A DNA stretch of 64,000 nucleotides. Origin: Podospora bellae-mahoneyi. Its lineage: Eukaryota > Ascomycota > Sordariomycetes > Sordariales > Podosporaceae. Positions 1-11,200 of this stretch are shown here, piece after piece. The translations under genes were made by a program, and so were the position numbers. How positions within the stretch are numbered: the stretch's first letter is position 1; each line of letters starts with the position of its first letter. The notes under the pieces are model-generated. The model made no database searches, was not told the origin of the DNA, and saw only the letters and a list, made by a program, of their open reading frames with translations. The stretch lies in NCBI RefSeq assembly GCF_035222275.1, contig NC_085883.1, forward strand, positions 1,302,001 through 1,366,000, given 5' to 3'.

Positions 1-990
1 TATCCCTCATCTGGGGCAGCGGGTTCCGTTCGTTCATGGGTCAGTATTCCGGCAGAGCTCCGAGACGGAGGCCTTTGCCGCAACACACTCCGGCAGACCT
101 ACGAGTGTAGCTTTAAGCCATGAGCATGAGGATGGAGAAGAGCGATGACGCTACCATGAAACTTTCTTATGGGTGATGGAAGTTTGTGGGTGGTTTTTTG
201 CAGATGGAAGACAGTTCCGGGAGCATCGAAGGGATAGCCCAAGCAGCTCAGCCTGTCAGGGTCCTCGCTAAGCAGCACAAACTCCACACCTATTCTACAG
301 ATGCCTCGGGAGGCTTAATCTGATGAACCTCTGCCCAGCAAGATCAGGTCAACAGAGAAGCATCACCGACGACCAAGAGGGGCCATGGAACACCTATATG
401 GAGTACCAGACTTATTCGTGTCTTGTGTCGGGATTGCCGCTCAAAACTCACCAAGGCGGGGATGAAAGTTAAACTCTCCTTGTTGGCCATAGCATCAGGA
501 GGAGTCTGACGTTTTGTTAGGTGCTGGTAGTATCATACCCAAGAAAGTAACCACGCAATGGCCCGTCCATGTCTGAGAGTAAAGCCCCAACTTGAGCCCT
601 GGGTACCAATGGACCTTGAAAAACATATGATGCCCGTAGTTCGTCAAGAGTTCAGAAAGCAGACTCGAGAAAGCAAAATCAGAGAGCTCCTCTCCATCCC
701 CATACAACGACTGACGTCACTACTATAGCGCCCGAACCATCATAGCACATTGCCGCAAGCCAACGTCTGCCAGATCGGCCGATATAAATCTGGATCAACT
801 TGTGATCTAGCCCATGGTTAACCCAAGTACCGGATTTCAAGAGGCCGAACCAAAGTTGAGATTGGTACCGAGATGGGCGAGGTGGTGCGGCTATCTCATT
901 GGATTCAGAACTCAAAACATGGAAAACAGCTGGCTTCCTATGAACCTCCTTCTTCCTCCAGCCAAGTACCAATGTATTCGAATGGGTGAT
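1..990. other. Normal-composition sequence with no assigned gene
   Basis: This stretch has ordinary GC content like the neighbouring genes, so it belongs to the euchromatic compartment. Short open frames exist on both strands (for example minus 99-287 and 679-972), but none shows a family motif I recognise and none has a convincing start and length. Part of it is presumably the 3' UTR of the pseudouridine synthase gene that ends at 991. The rest could hold exons of a gene extending beyond the window. No function is assigned. Confidence 0.5.
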
Positions 991-2490
991 CTATGAGACT
1001 TCGATTTTCATATCCTCCCCGGCAGCCTCCACTAGATCGTCCATGCCGCCAACCTGTGTTGGTCCGCTTGCGCCTTCGGGCGGCATGGCCCAGGCTGGCA
1101 GCGGGCTCACATAACTCCAGGACCCATCGGCATCCTCGTACCGGAGACTGTGCAGCCACAGAGAGAGCTCCTGGCTGCCTGGATCGGTATACAACGGGGT
1201 TTCGCAAACATCGCAAAGCTGGCCCGACATCCTTTCCGCCTTCTTCTTGTGATACACGTCCACCATCTCGTCATAGTACGCCACAGCGTCTGCAACCTGT
1301 TCCTTTCCCATCCGTGCCAGGCGGGAAAGAACATCCTCATCGGTATTCAGGGTTGCTTCCGCATCATTGCGCCCCAGGTCGAAGCCCCAAACCTTCTGGT
1401 TCGCATAGATTGGATCGTTCTGTACAGGATGACCTAGAAACTGTAGGTGAACCCGAATTTGATGTGTTCTGCCTGTGACGGGCAAGCAGCGGACAATCGA
1501 ATATCCCTCGGTTTCTCTAGTGAACTGGTCTCCGGGACCGCCTGTCTCTGCCTCATCCGGCGACGGGCTGTTGCTGGAACTAGGTTTGATGATTGGCGAC
1601 GGATAGTAAGCAAGGCGCTTGAAGACAGTCTTCGCAGACTTGCCATTAGCTCGGACCCGGTTCAAGCCCAGTTTTGGAGAAATTTGAAGGATCGGCTGGT
1701 CGCAGACAACCTCGCCATCAGGAAATCGACCGACCACACGGGCAAGATATTCTTTCCGAACACTGCGTCTGAAGATCTGGGCACTAAGATTTTCGGCAGC
1801 TTTGGCCGTCTTAGCAATAAACATGATGCCGCTGGTTAGCCTGTCGAGCCGGTTGCATGGTCGGGGCGAAAAGGTCGGCCCCCTCTCGGCCTTCATAATC
1901 TCCACCACCGAGTTGTAATGGTACCGACCGGCAGGGTGTACTGGCACGCCCGAGGGCTTGTTGATCACGATCATGTCGTCGTCTTCGTGGATGACCTGCA
2001 CGGAATCTTGTGTAACGGGAGGCTCGTGTCGATGTGTGGTATGCGAAACCAGGTCGCCGTTCACCATCACATAATCCGGGCTCACGATTTTGCCATTGAC
2101 CGCGACTTGACCAGACTCCATCGCCGCACGGTAATACTCGACCGGTCGTTCGCGAAACTCGCTTTCAAACACTTCAATGATTTTTCTTCCTCGCCATCGC
2201 TCCTTGCACCAGGTGTTATATGTGTAGAAATAAGGGGCCACCCGTCGAAGACCATCTTTGAAGAAGTATGGATGTGGAGGGTCCAGCGAGGCTGAAGGCT
2301 CGGGTTGCGAGATCAAGCTCGGTTCGGTATAACTGATAGCGCCAGTAGATTCTACGACTTTGTTGTTCTCAGCGACGACAGCAGTCAGCGGTTGTGACGG
2401 TGCACCAGGCAGGAGGATGGAGGCGGTCATCGTGCGGGCGAGGGTTGCAAGTGTAGACGTTCTTCTTAACAGGGCTTCGCCGGCCAACAT
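991..2490 (-). CDS. RluA-family RNA pseudouridine synthase (Pus9/Rib2-like)
   Basis: The product should isomerise uridine to pseudouridine in RNA. The closest yeast relatives I can name, Pus9 and the Rib2 C-terminal domain (Pus8), act on tRNA position 32. The frame is open without introns. Numbering from the first sense codon of the open frame at 2586, an S4-like stretch covers about 147-192, the catalytic motif CNRLDRLTSG is at 244-253 with the presumed catalytic Asp at 248, and the second RluA signature GRTHQIRVHLQFLGHP is at about 372-387. A CxxC pair (CDVC, 458-461) and an acidic tail follow. The frame opens with GTG, so a real start must be the ATG at 2490 (499 aa, weak context) or at 2430 (479 aa, A at -3). 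The 20 residues between them are Arg/Ser/Thr-rich with one acid, like a mitochondrial leader, so two start sites could give two locations; this is inference. Family call is firm; the exact tRNA site is not. Confidence 0.88.
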   Translation of the reverse strand: MLAGEALLRRTSTLATLARTMTASILLPGAPSQPLTAVVAENNKVVESTGAISYTEPSLISQPEPSASLDPPHPYFFKDGLRRVAPYFYTYNTWCKERWRGRKIIEVFESEFRERPVEYYRAAMESGQVAVNGKIVSPDYVMVNGDLVSHTTHRHEPPVTQDSVQVIHEDDDMIVINKPSGVPVHPAGRYHYNSVVEIMKAERGPTFSPRPCNRLDRLTSGIMFIAKTAKAAENLSAQIFRRSVRKEYLARVVGRFPDGEVVCDQPILQISPKLGLNRVRANGKSAKTVFKRLAYYPSPIIKPSSSNSPSPDEAETGGPGDQFTRETEGYSIVRCLPVTGRTHQIRVHLQFLGHPVQNDPIYANQKVWGFDLGRNDAEATLNTDEDVLSRLARMGKEQVADAVAYYDEMVDVYHKKKAERMSGQLCDVCETPLYTDPGSQELSLWLHSLRYEDADGSWSYVSPLPAWAMPPEGASGPTQVGGMDDLVEAAGEDMKIEVS

Positions 2491-2834
2491 CAGCGCTCCA
2501 TCAAGCAGAAACTCTCGGAGGTCTGAGGGTCGATAGCCAAGTGTTGGTGAGTTGTGGTGGGGTTCGTGGCAGACTTGAAGATTCACGCTTGATTGGAAGA
2601 GGGGTTCACCTGTTCAGATGCTGTACTCGACGGAAAAAAAGAGGCGGTCGGAAATGGCAGTAATTGACAGGTTCCAACCTGCAGGGTTACCCCACAGTCT
2701 TGGCTGCAGCGAACCTCGGCTCTTTCCGCAGCTATATTCGAGCCGTCAGCAACAATGAAATTCCTCTTTCCTCACTTCTTGCCTCGTGCTTGTCTTTCGA
2801 ACCGGAGGTGTTTATCCCCTTTCCTGCCGCTGCA
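2491..2834. promoter_or_regulatory. Divergent intergenic region between two genes
   Basis: This roughly 345-bp interval separates the start codons of the minus-strand pseudouridine synthase and the plus-strand thioesterase, so it should contain both promoters. I see an A-rich run near 2634-2641 but no clear TATA box or named transcription-factor site. An open frame covers the part just upstream of the thioesterase ATG, but its only ATG is the one at 2835, so it is treated as 5' UTR. Confidence 0.5.
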
Positions 2835-3364
2835 ATGTCAGACATCAGCCGTCTCAAAAGCAGAACGAGGGCTGACTATCGATACATTCTGGAATATCGC
2901 ACACGATGGTAAGAACATTCGATGTCAACCTACTTCTAAGACGTGTTTTGGGATTAATAATGATCAGGAGCGATAACGATATGTACGACCACATGAACAA
3001 CTCCATTTACAACTTCCTTTACGACTCGGTTATCAATACTTACCTGATGGAAAACTGTGGCCTCCATCCCCCCTCGTCTCCGCAATATGGCATGGTTGTA
3101 CATTCACACAACGACTACTTTGCTTCAATTTCGTTTCCTGCCTGCGCTGAGTTGGCCCTGCGAGTAAACCGCATAGGAAACTCCAGTGTGGCATATGAAA
3201 TAGCTCTGTTTGAAAAGGGGCAAGATGCGGTTCGATCTGTGGGCGAGTTTGTTCAAGTCTTTGTCGACCGCGAGACAGGGAGGCCAAATGCAAAGGGGAT
3301 GAACCCAGAGCTACGCCGGGGATTGGAGAATCTACTAGTGAATCGAGAAGCAAGTAAGCTTTGA
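2835..3364 (+). CDS. Hotdog-fold acyl-CoA thioesterase (4HBT / YbgC-FadM-like)
   Basis: The spliced product is about 156 aa and should hydrolyse acyl-CoA or a related thioester. Exon 1 (2835-2908) encodes MSDISRLKSRTRADYRYILEYRTR plus two bases of a Trp codon. A 59-bp intron (GTAAGA...CAG, 2909-2967) is removed, and exon 2 restores W-SDNDMYDHMNN. The DxDxxxHxNN pattern is the 4HBT active-site signature, with the Asp and His in place, followed by a hydrophobic helix (NFLYDSVINTYL). The next segment, with VHSHNDYFASISFP and LALRVNRIGNSSVAYEIALFEKG, matches the hotdog central helix and sheet. The ATG at 2835 is the only ATG in the exon 1 frame and has G at -3. The stop codon is 120 bp from a solo LTR, so the gene sits at the edge of the repeat block, yet the coding sequence shows no sign of RIP leakage. 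Confidence 0.85.
2909..2967 (+). other. Intron of the thioesterase gene
   Basis: The intron starts GTAAGA and ends TGATCAG. Removing it joins TG with G to make a Trp codon and keeps the frame through the SDNDMYDHMNN signature. A candidate branch site, CTAAG, lies about 30 bp before the acceptor. Its 59-bp length is typical of filamentous ascomycetes. Without removal the exon 1 frame stops immediately. Confidence 0.85.
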
Positions 3365-3484
3365 AAGGGGGGCGAATATGTATACAAGATACTACGTTTG
3401 GCTTCACAAGTTGACTAAAATATATATACTTGTAACAACTATCTGGATCGAAACCTGTCGTGAATCTAACATAGTAGAAATAAA

Positions 3485-3861
3485 TGACACGGATTGTGCA
3501 CGAAGTGGGATTGCACAGGGCGCGGGCCGCCCGTAGCCAATCATTACCTGACCAATAGGAGGTGGAGCGACGGGATCACTGGTGGAGCGACAGGAGCGCG
3601 GTGATACAAAGGAAGAAAAGGTGATTCAGATCACTCTTGGCGAAAGTAATCTAGGTAATCCGGAGGTCTATATATCCGGAGGAACTAGATATGTAGCAGA
3701 TAGTTACGCAGTATGTAATATAAGTTACATTCGTTAGTATTAAGCTATTGTGATTAAGACAAGCTATTGTTGTGCACTGTTTAGCTGCACCGACTTAAGA
3801 TTGTCTAGAAGCGCCTTCGATTAGTATCACATTCAAAGGTTTTGGATAGGGGTTCGCCACA
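3485..3861 (+). mobile_element. Solo gypsy LTR (U3 type E)
   Basis: It begins TGACACGG and ends GTTCGCCACA, where other copies have TGTCACGG and GTTCGTCATA. It is flanked by ATAAA (3480-3484) and ATAAG (3862-3866), a 5-bp target duplication with one transition. No internal region follows, so it is a solo LTR. TATA-like GGTCTATATAT at 3665 is followed by the shared GGAGGAACT and TGTTTAGCTGCACCG blocks. Upstream of the TATA the U3 is unrelated to the other types, but it holds two CCAAT boxes (GCCAATCATT, ACCAATAGG). It marks the border between gene DNA and repeat block and is hardly mutated. Confidence 0.85.
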
Positions 3862-3945
3862 ATAAGATACTATATATATAGCTTTATATCAAAAGTCTGA
3901 AAAGAACTCGTAGGTAGTTTTGATTTCTCAGTAACTACATTATCA

Positions 3946-4044
3946 GTAAGTGAGGCATATCAGTGAGCGAGGCATATCAGTGAGTGAGGCATATCAGTGA
4001 GTGAGGCACATCAGCAAGTGAGGCATATCAGTAAGAGAGGCACC
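3946..4044. repeat. Tandem array of 17-bp subterminal units (about 6 copies)
   Basis: Five complete 17-bp units, close to GTGAGTGAGGCATATCA, start at 3946, 3963, 3980, 3997 and 4014. A partial sixth unit starts at 4031. They lie inside the left terminus of the pogo-like element, and the matching right end has only two such units. There are no spacers between units, so it is an expanded transposon end. Confidence 0.9.
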
Positions 4045-4089
4045 TTCTACTACTCTTTTACAACTATCCTCAATTGCTAGACTAGACCA

Positions 4090-6066
4090 TTAAGAACCAA
4101 CTACAATCACGTCAGAAACAGCTGAATTAGACCCTTCTGCAGCTTCCTGGCAAGTGCGGGCATTATAGCCAGGCTTGCCGCACACACTACAGCACCGAGC
4201 CTTCGTACGAGCCCCCCCTTATGACGAACCCCTGTACAGAACCTCTGAAAGGGACACTGGTTGAAGACAACTTCTGACAATTGGTTCGGTGCAGCTAAAC
4301 AGTGCACAACAAGATGTCTCGATTGTAACTATAAGATACCGTAAATACAACTGTGAATTGCATGCGGAACTGTCTATCTACACCAGCCAGTTCCTCCGTA
4401 TATATAGACCTCGTGCCAAGCCGTGCTCAGTGCCCTGAGTATACTAAGCATCCAGCTCAGTCTACTTAGTACCCTGAGCGTACTGATCAGTCGTTCTTTA
4501 CTGTGATTGGCTCTCCTATACGTTCTCGGATTAGCCCCTGCTCCCGTGGCCCCACAACTAATCGTTATTCCCGTCCGTGTACCAGGGTTGTGACACCCCT
4601 GCACTACCGCTATCCGGCTGTATTTCTTCCACTGCCTCCCTACCTACGGCTTTCTAGTCCAGTAGCTCCTATGCATCTTGCAGAGTAAGTAATCCTTCGA
4701 GCCGTAAACATATTTTAAGCTCTCCGGCGCTTACTTAGTACCTTATTAGCCTTACGGAGCGAAGAGACCTTTACTTGTAAGAAGGGCTACTTAGTGCATT
4801 ACAGCTATCGTACCTTTAGTAAATTAATCTATAGTACCTAATATTAAAGTCGGGGAGCTATTTTAATAGTTAGTAATACGAGTTTTAATAAGCGTTAACT
4901 ATAAGTTAATTTGTCGGGGGTTTTATAGTATTTAGAATACCTAAGGGAGTACCGTGCCCGGCTTTAAGGATAGGGGTATTACCGTACAAAACTTTATATT
5001 TAGCTTAGAAAGTACCCTTTTTAAATCGTATAATATAAAGCTAGTACCTACAAAGCTACCCTATATATACTTTTCCGTTATAGAGGCGAAGAAAGTTTCG
5101 CGGAAAATATAAAAAAACTCGAATTTACTTACCGAATCAATATATATACATATTAAACTCTTAATTTAGCGGCTATGCGCCTGCTTCAATAGCTTAAAGT
5201 AATTAATATCGAGTAATTAAAGATAGTATAAAAAATACGGAGGTATATAAAGTATAATAATATTATTTTACTAATAATAATATTAAAACCTAATTAAAGT
5301 AACTTTCGTAACCGTTTACTAATTTAGTAGTTGAATCATTATTAATAATTACGACACATAAAATGAACAATAATTAATATTTACTATATTAATTGGTAAA
5401 ATAGTATTACCCAGCTAAAATAGTAAACGGAAAAATAGTTTAGTGAAAAGTATTAACTTTTTAAATTACCGTTATTTATTTATATTTACTAAACTAAATT
5501 AGTTTTACTTTATTAAGGCCGTTTAAAATTATAATTACTATACCCGTAAAAATAATATTTATTGTAAACCAAATTTCGATAAAGTTATAAATATCGTTAT
5601 TTATAATACTATATTTAACTTTAATATTTCGTACGAACGTAAACTACTCGATAATAACCTTTAAATCTTCGTATATAGCCTTTTAGTAGTCGTATTTATA
5701 TATAAAACGCGTCCGGAGCTTTAGTTGGCGTTTAACGAATTAGTATGCCTAGAGCTTGCCGATAGGAAGCGCGTCGCAGGCGTATAGTAGTTAGTTAACT
5801 ATATCTTTTATACCACTTAATCTGGGTAGAAAAGCTCGCATAGATAGCGTAATAATGTAGTAAATAATAGCCTCCTCTTCTAATTAAGTGAGCTTTTTTG
5901 ACTTAGGCGTAGTATCGTATCGTACAGACTTACTAGCACGTCGGCGCCCTAGCGTTGCCTGGGAGACTCCATAGGCCTTAGCCGCAGCCCCTATACTTAG
6001 CTTTTCGTCATTTTAAAGAGCCTGGAGGGCTAAGATTATTTGGTTTTCTTTTGAAGTAGAGGGTAT
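4090..6066 (-). pseudogene. Pogo/Fot1 transposase pseudogene, interrupted
   Basis: The minus strand near 6066 reads PSTSKENQIILALQAL followed by SIGAAAKAYGVSQATLGRRRAS, the psq/CENP-B-like HTH that starts fungal pogo transposases. The presumed ATG now reads ATA. The C-terminus at 4100-4205 reads CSVCGKPGYNARTC, a CX2CX4(H/Y)X4C knuckle with His replaced by Tyr. It ends at a TAA (4090-4092). Many stops lie between, and the solo LTR 4220-4595 cuts the frame just upstream of the knuckle. The element cannot make a protein. Confidence 0.85.
4220..4595 (-). mobile_element. Solo gypsy LTR (U3 type F) in the pogo transposase
   Basis: On the plus strand the reverse-complement LTR runs from TATGACGAACC to GGTTGTGACA. 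It is flanked by CCCCT at 4215-4219 and 4596-4600, a perfect 5-bp duplication. The host sequence on both sides matches the uninterrupted knuckle region near 52850. This insertion fixes the true LTR ends as TGTCAC...TCATA. The U3 has a repeated CCTGAG(T/C)(A/G)TACT motif and one CCAAT box (read as ATTGG near 4506). It is barely mutated compared with its host, so it inserted late. Confidence 0.9.
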
Positions 6067-6162
6067 CTTTGATGGTAGAGAAAAGTAGTTGTTAAGTATA
6101 AAAATGTCGCGTCGCGTCGAAAGTGCCCCCCTTACTGATATGCCTCACTTACTGACAACGTA

Positions 6163-7925
6163 CGGTAGTATCTATAGATCTTTTTTTGAATCGAGTTCAT
6201 TGGAATCTAAAAAATGATATAAGATATCTCTAATTTTCTAATCATAAATAAAGTTATAAGTAAAATTTAATGCTTAAATTTTTGGGGGCTTAATATTTGT
6301 AAAATTTACATAAAAATGTGTCACAGAATATAAGTCTAATAATGTTATTATTTTATAGCCAACAATATAAAATATAACTAGTGATTATAATAATAAATAG
6401 TTTTGGTTTTTTTAAATAAAATAGCTAGATCTTCGTAGAAAAATGTTACTAGCTTTACCTACTATTGAAATAGTAAGCGATACATATACAATAAAAAGGT
6501 ATTAATATTAAGACATAGAGAAAGAAAGTTTAGCTTTACAAGATAAGTTAATATAGCTAGAGGCTATAGCAACATAAAAGTTAAAATTGTGATTGATAGT
6601 AATAATAATAGCAACAGTAATACTAATACAAAAGGAAAATATAGAGTAGAATATTATAATAAAGAAGGAAATAAAGAAATAAAGTGATGGTAATATAAAT
6701 GGAGGTAAATGAAATATAGACAAAAGTATAACGTAACGATATATTAGAGGTATTAATTTTTCATTATGATGAAAATAGATTATTAAATATTTTTATGACA
6801 TTCACTAAGGTGTAAGAAAGTAATAGAATAGTAAAGAATTCAAACTTAAAAGACAATATCAGATTTATTATTAGCTTGAAAAAATCTAGAATATTACATA
6901 TTTTTATGCACTCATTTGCTGTAAGAAGAAGAACAAAGGAATTGGAAAAAGATTTAAATATTACGTTTGTAGATCAATAATATCATTTACAAATTCGTTA
7001 TGAAATATTATATAAATTCTGATTCAAGTTGATTTCTTCAAACAAAATATATATCTTAGCAGCATAAAATAGTAATAGAGTAATGTATAGATACACTATT
7101 GGAAATAAAAAGGATGAATATGAACTGGTATATTGAAGATTAATTTATAGTTTTATAAGGTACATTTATAATAATTTCATAATGAGGAGGTTTAAAAAAC
7201 AAATACCGAGGTATAATATAAAAGACGGAGATAGAAACCTTACATACTAATAAGATAAGAAAGTAAAATGTAAATAAGAAAAAGCTATACAAAAAGGAAT
7301 ATTTCCCCATTATATATAGAGACTAACTGATATCATAAGATACTCAGATAATAGTTAAAAAACTAAAGTACTAATATAATAATAACCCAATTAAATTTTA
7401 AAATAAAGAATTAATACTTATTATACTATATAAACTGAATAACCTATATATTGTAAAAATTATGTTGCGTTAATCTCCGCAAGGGTAGTGCTTATTCATT
7501 ATTAAATGAATATTTATAGAAAAAATATGCTTTAACTTCTTGTACTTCGCAAAATTTAAATTGACAGTAAAATAAAAAATATAATGTAAAAAAGACCATA
7601 AATACTTGAAGGCTATTAAAAGACTTCTTAATATTTCTTTATAATCTAAACATCTTATATAAATAGAATAATTGAATTAGGTATGAGATTCATGCTTTTA
7701 ATTAAGCTTAAAACAAAAAATATAATACTTATGTGAAAGTTTCATGAATTTTAAAAATAATCAAAATATTGGAAGCAGTAATAATCGAACATTTCATAAC
7801 CTTAGATTTTTTTCCTATGACCTCTATAAAGAAGCTTTTTCTTTATAAAGGTTTAGCTAGTTAGGTATTTATAAACAAAGATAATACTTTTATGAATCAT
7901 TATATAGAAATTATTAGGGTATAGT
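6163..7925. other. AT-rich spacer without recognisable gene
   Basis: This tract is extremely AT-rich but, unlike the gypsy elements, keeps many TpG and CpA dinucleotides and has few CpG. The open frame on the minus strand at 6508-6723 is low complexity (Ile/Phe/Ser) and does not resemble a protein family. I see no LTR, terminal repeat or RNA motif. Confidence 0.6.
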
Positions 7926-8263
7926 TATGACGAACCCCTATCCAAAACCTCTGAAAGGGATATTAGTTAAAAGCACTTTTGAATAATCCTGGTTCGGTAT
8001 AGCTAAATAGTATGTAATAAATAGCTTTTCTCGATCACAATGGTTTAAATACTAATAATTATAATTTATATGGAACTGTGTATCTATACTAGCCAGTTCC
8101 TCCGTATATATAGACCAGTGGACCGTGGACCGTGGGACCCACCGCGGTCCCCGGTCCCCATCTTGTTGGTCCGTTCCGTCCAACTGGACCGTGAGCCCCG
8201 CTCGATCGCTCGGTCCAGACCTGATTGGTCCAATGTGCCCCACTGTCTCCCAAAACCGTGACA
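7926..8263 (-). mobile_element. Gypsy LTR (U3 type A), left end of a half-element
   Basis: It reads TATGACGAACCCC at the left and CCAAAACCGTGACA at the right, so the LTR is on the minus strand. Its U3 holds repeated GGACCG/CGGTCC hexamers and CCAAT boxes. It is shorter than other type A copies because part of the U3 is missing. Minus-strand pol remains follow to the right, which makes it the 3' LTR of that element. The 5-bp flanks (ATAGT, TATGA) do not match each other, so it is not a simple solo LTR. Confidence 0.82.
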
Positions 8264-11200
8264 TATGATCCATAATCTAAGCGCAGATATTCTTATCTAT
8301 ATTAGTTTTAATCGGTTTAAATGTTAGAAATGGATTTTCTTACATTTATCGAAGTAATTTAAATTTACCGTTAATCTTAACAAATTATTTATTCTAACTA
8401 AGCTTTATCAAATTATAAATTTAGTATTTCCTTCATATTATATTTCTTTTCTTCGCCTTTTACCAATTCCTTAAGATTAAGATTACTTACAGGTACTACT
8501 GGTTTTAAAAGTAAAATGTAAAAGGTATGTAACGGTAAATATATAATACTAAGTAGCCCTTGCTCGAATATTATTTCCGATATCTTTCTATTAATTTAAA
8601 CTAAACCTACTTTTGTATATTTAACTTTTTATTAAGTCTTTTAGTACGTTAAATACGTATAGAAAGGAATACTAGATCCTTTCCCTTATAAACTCTAATT
8701 TTTCTTTAAACTTACTATGAAATATATGTAATTTACTTTCTTTAATACTAAACCTAGGTACCTTTGTGTTAAATCTTTACCGTAGATTTACCTTCTATTT
8801 AATGAGTACGTAAAATAACGTAATTTTCGTCATTTATATTAGTAATATATTATATATTAATTATAGTATAAGTAACATTTTTGTTTAACTACTTTATTGA
8901 AAATTAACATATTTCCATAAATATTATTATTTTATGCTTTAATTAGGCCGTTCCGTTGAACTATTTCTTTAAGGATAGTAAACAGAAAGCACTTTATTTA
9001 CCACCCTTAACCTCATTGTTAACGCTCTTGAAAACTTTTTAAAAAATTTAATATTACGGTCCGTAATAGACTTTTTAAATTATATATCTATTACGAAAAT
9101 ATGATATCATACTGTAACAATTTACTATTTTTTCAGCTAAGTGCTTTTATAAGGTAAAAAGTAATTTATTTCATAAGCGTATTAATTACCGTTAATATAT
9201 TATTGTATTTTACGTTAATTATCAAATGGTGTTACTTTAATAATTTCATCATAAAATTCATTGTACATAAACTTCCTAATTGTTCCGCTATTAATAATAA
9301 GTTTAAAAAATTATAATGCTTACGTTTCGTAACGGTTTCTTTTTTGTACGTATGGTATGATAAAATAGCTTCTTTGATGTTGTCTTTAATCCTTTATTAA
9401 ATAAAACCATTACTTGATCTTTTCTTTAGTTCTTACGATAGTTATATATCTTTTGAACTTTAACGTATAAATTTATATCATTGATACCGTTTCCATTATT
9501 TAGCTTTACGTACGCTGGATTTTTATACTATAGTTTTTCCTAATTGCTTTTTCGAATACCTTGTAGTTTTAATTTTTTATTCATATTACTTTATCATATT
9601 ATTTAACATCCTTTAAAATTTATTAAAAGTAATTTATTTAGAACTACAATAAATCCCTAAAAATACCTCTTAGCGTTTCCCAAATAGTAAAAATTCTTCA
9701 AGTATATCCTTCTAGTAATCGGTTCGCCGGTTAAATATATTTACTTTAACAATTTTAAAGACTTTTTATAATGAAATCAGCATTTAAGTTGTAAAAAAAT
9801 CTTTTATAATAACAAAATATTTCCTATAGATCTATGTTTTATAGTTAATATTGTTAAAATATAACCTTTTTGTCTTGAACGATTCACTAATAGTAAATAG
9901 TTTTTTATCCAAGATTAAGTAGTTATACCGTACCTCTTTTAACTTTTGAAAAGAATTAATCAATATAATTTACCGTTATTATTTTGTGAACCTAATTATT
10001 TAGCAATCATATAATCTTATATACTAATGTCGACCTTCAAGAATTAACTAGAGTCTAGTGACTTAGTTACCGTGTCTTTTAAAACAATTTCTTTCAACTT
10101 TTAAAATGCTTACTTTTTTCTTACCCTTACTGGAATATAGATTTTTGTGAATCGAGTAGTTAAATAGTAACGTAATATTTAGGCACCTCCGGATAAATAT
10201 CTAATAGAAATTTATACACCTTAAAAATGCTTTTACATATATTTATAATTATAGTATGGCCTAGTCTTTAATTACCGTAATTTTCTTAGGTTATATCTGA
10301 ACCTCTTTTAACGATTTTAAGTAATTTAAATATGCAGAATTTCCCATATAGATCTTGCTTTTTTCTTTATCAATTAAAAGTTGGTTTTAAATAGTATATT
10401 ACATATCGCTTATATATTTTCCTTGTCCTTGTTTGAAGTATATAGATAAGTAATAATATTATTAAAATAATACATTATCACTTTATCGAGGTACTTTTCA
10501 TAGATATATTTAAAGAAAGATTAAAACAATTTAGCTAGATTAATTAATCCAAATAGTATTATAAATTACTTGGAACAATTATAAGGTATACAAAACACTA
10601 TTTATATTTATCCTTTTTCTAATCCGTATATAAATATTTCTAGAAGCTATATTTACGTAATGAAGTATTCCGTTACATTTAATTAACTCCGTAATTTATA
10701 TATCAATAGTCATATGGAATTATTATTCACTATTTTATTATATCATTAATAGTAATTAATATGTCATTAGAAATTACTACTTTTCTTTATTACCGAAAAT
10801 TCAACGTGTTTTACTAGCGATGTAAACTTTTTAAAATATTATTTCTTTAAACGTTTATTTAAACACTTCCGTGATTCCCTACTTTACTGATCGTTAATTA
10901 AATATTTTTACGGTTTTTTTTTAAATCGTAAATAGTTATTATGCCTTTAGTAGATTTTGAAATTGTAGTTTTTATACTAGAGTTACTTTTGAATTGAATT
11001 TTTCGGAGGTCCTATATTTATAATATTTAAAAATCATTAATATCATTTTCCTTTTGACTAATATTTGAAGGTAATATTTCCCTATAGAATTCTTTTATCG
11101 AACATAGTCTTTATATAACAATCTATTTCTCCTTTTTCCTTTATATTATTCTAACTTAATATGTAAATTATAATAAAATCAGGTTGGTTTCTATACTATC

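Larger units (their letters stand above)
3938..6160 (-). mobile_element. Fot1/pogo-like DNA transposon copy 0, split by a solo LTR
   Basis: The right terminus reads CTGACAACG with TA at 6161-6162. The left terminus reads CATTATCAG (a mutated CGTTGTCAG) with TA at 3936-3937. These are terminal inverted repeats with the TA duplication typical of Tc1/mariner elements. The left end holds six tandem 17-bp units and the right end only two. The minus strand carries a decayed transposase with the psq HTH near the right end and a CCHC knuckle near the left end. The 376-bp LTR at 4220-4595 is inserted in it with a perfect CCCCT duplication. Confidence 0.87.

Noticed and set aside
993-1478. Plus-strand frames over the pseudouridine synthase gene (also 1150-1437, 1447-1839, 1918-2295)
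   Set aside because: They are shadows of the minus-strand coding region, whose RluA motifs are unambiguous.
7913-7925. ATTAG at 7913-7917 as target site matching the complement of the flank at 37197-37201 for the first restored element
   Set aside because: It is separated from the LTR start by about 8 unexplained bases, and a 5-base match this close is likely by chance, so it was not used as evidence for the inversion.
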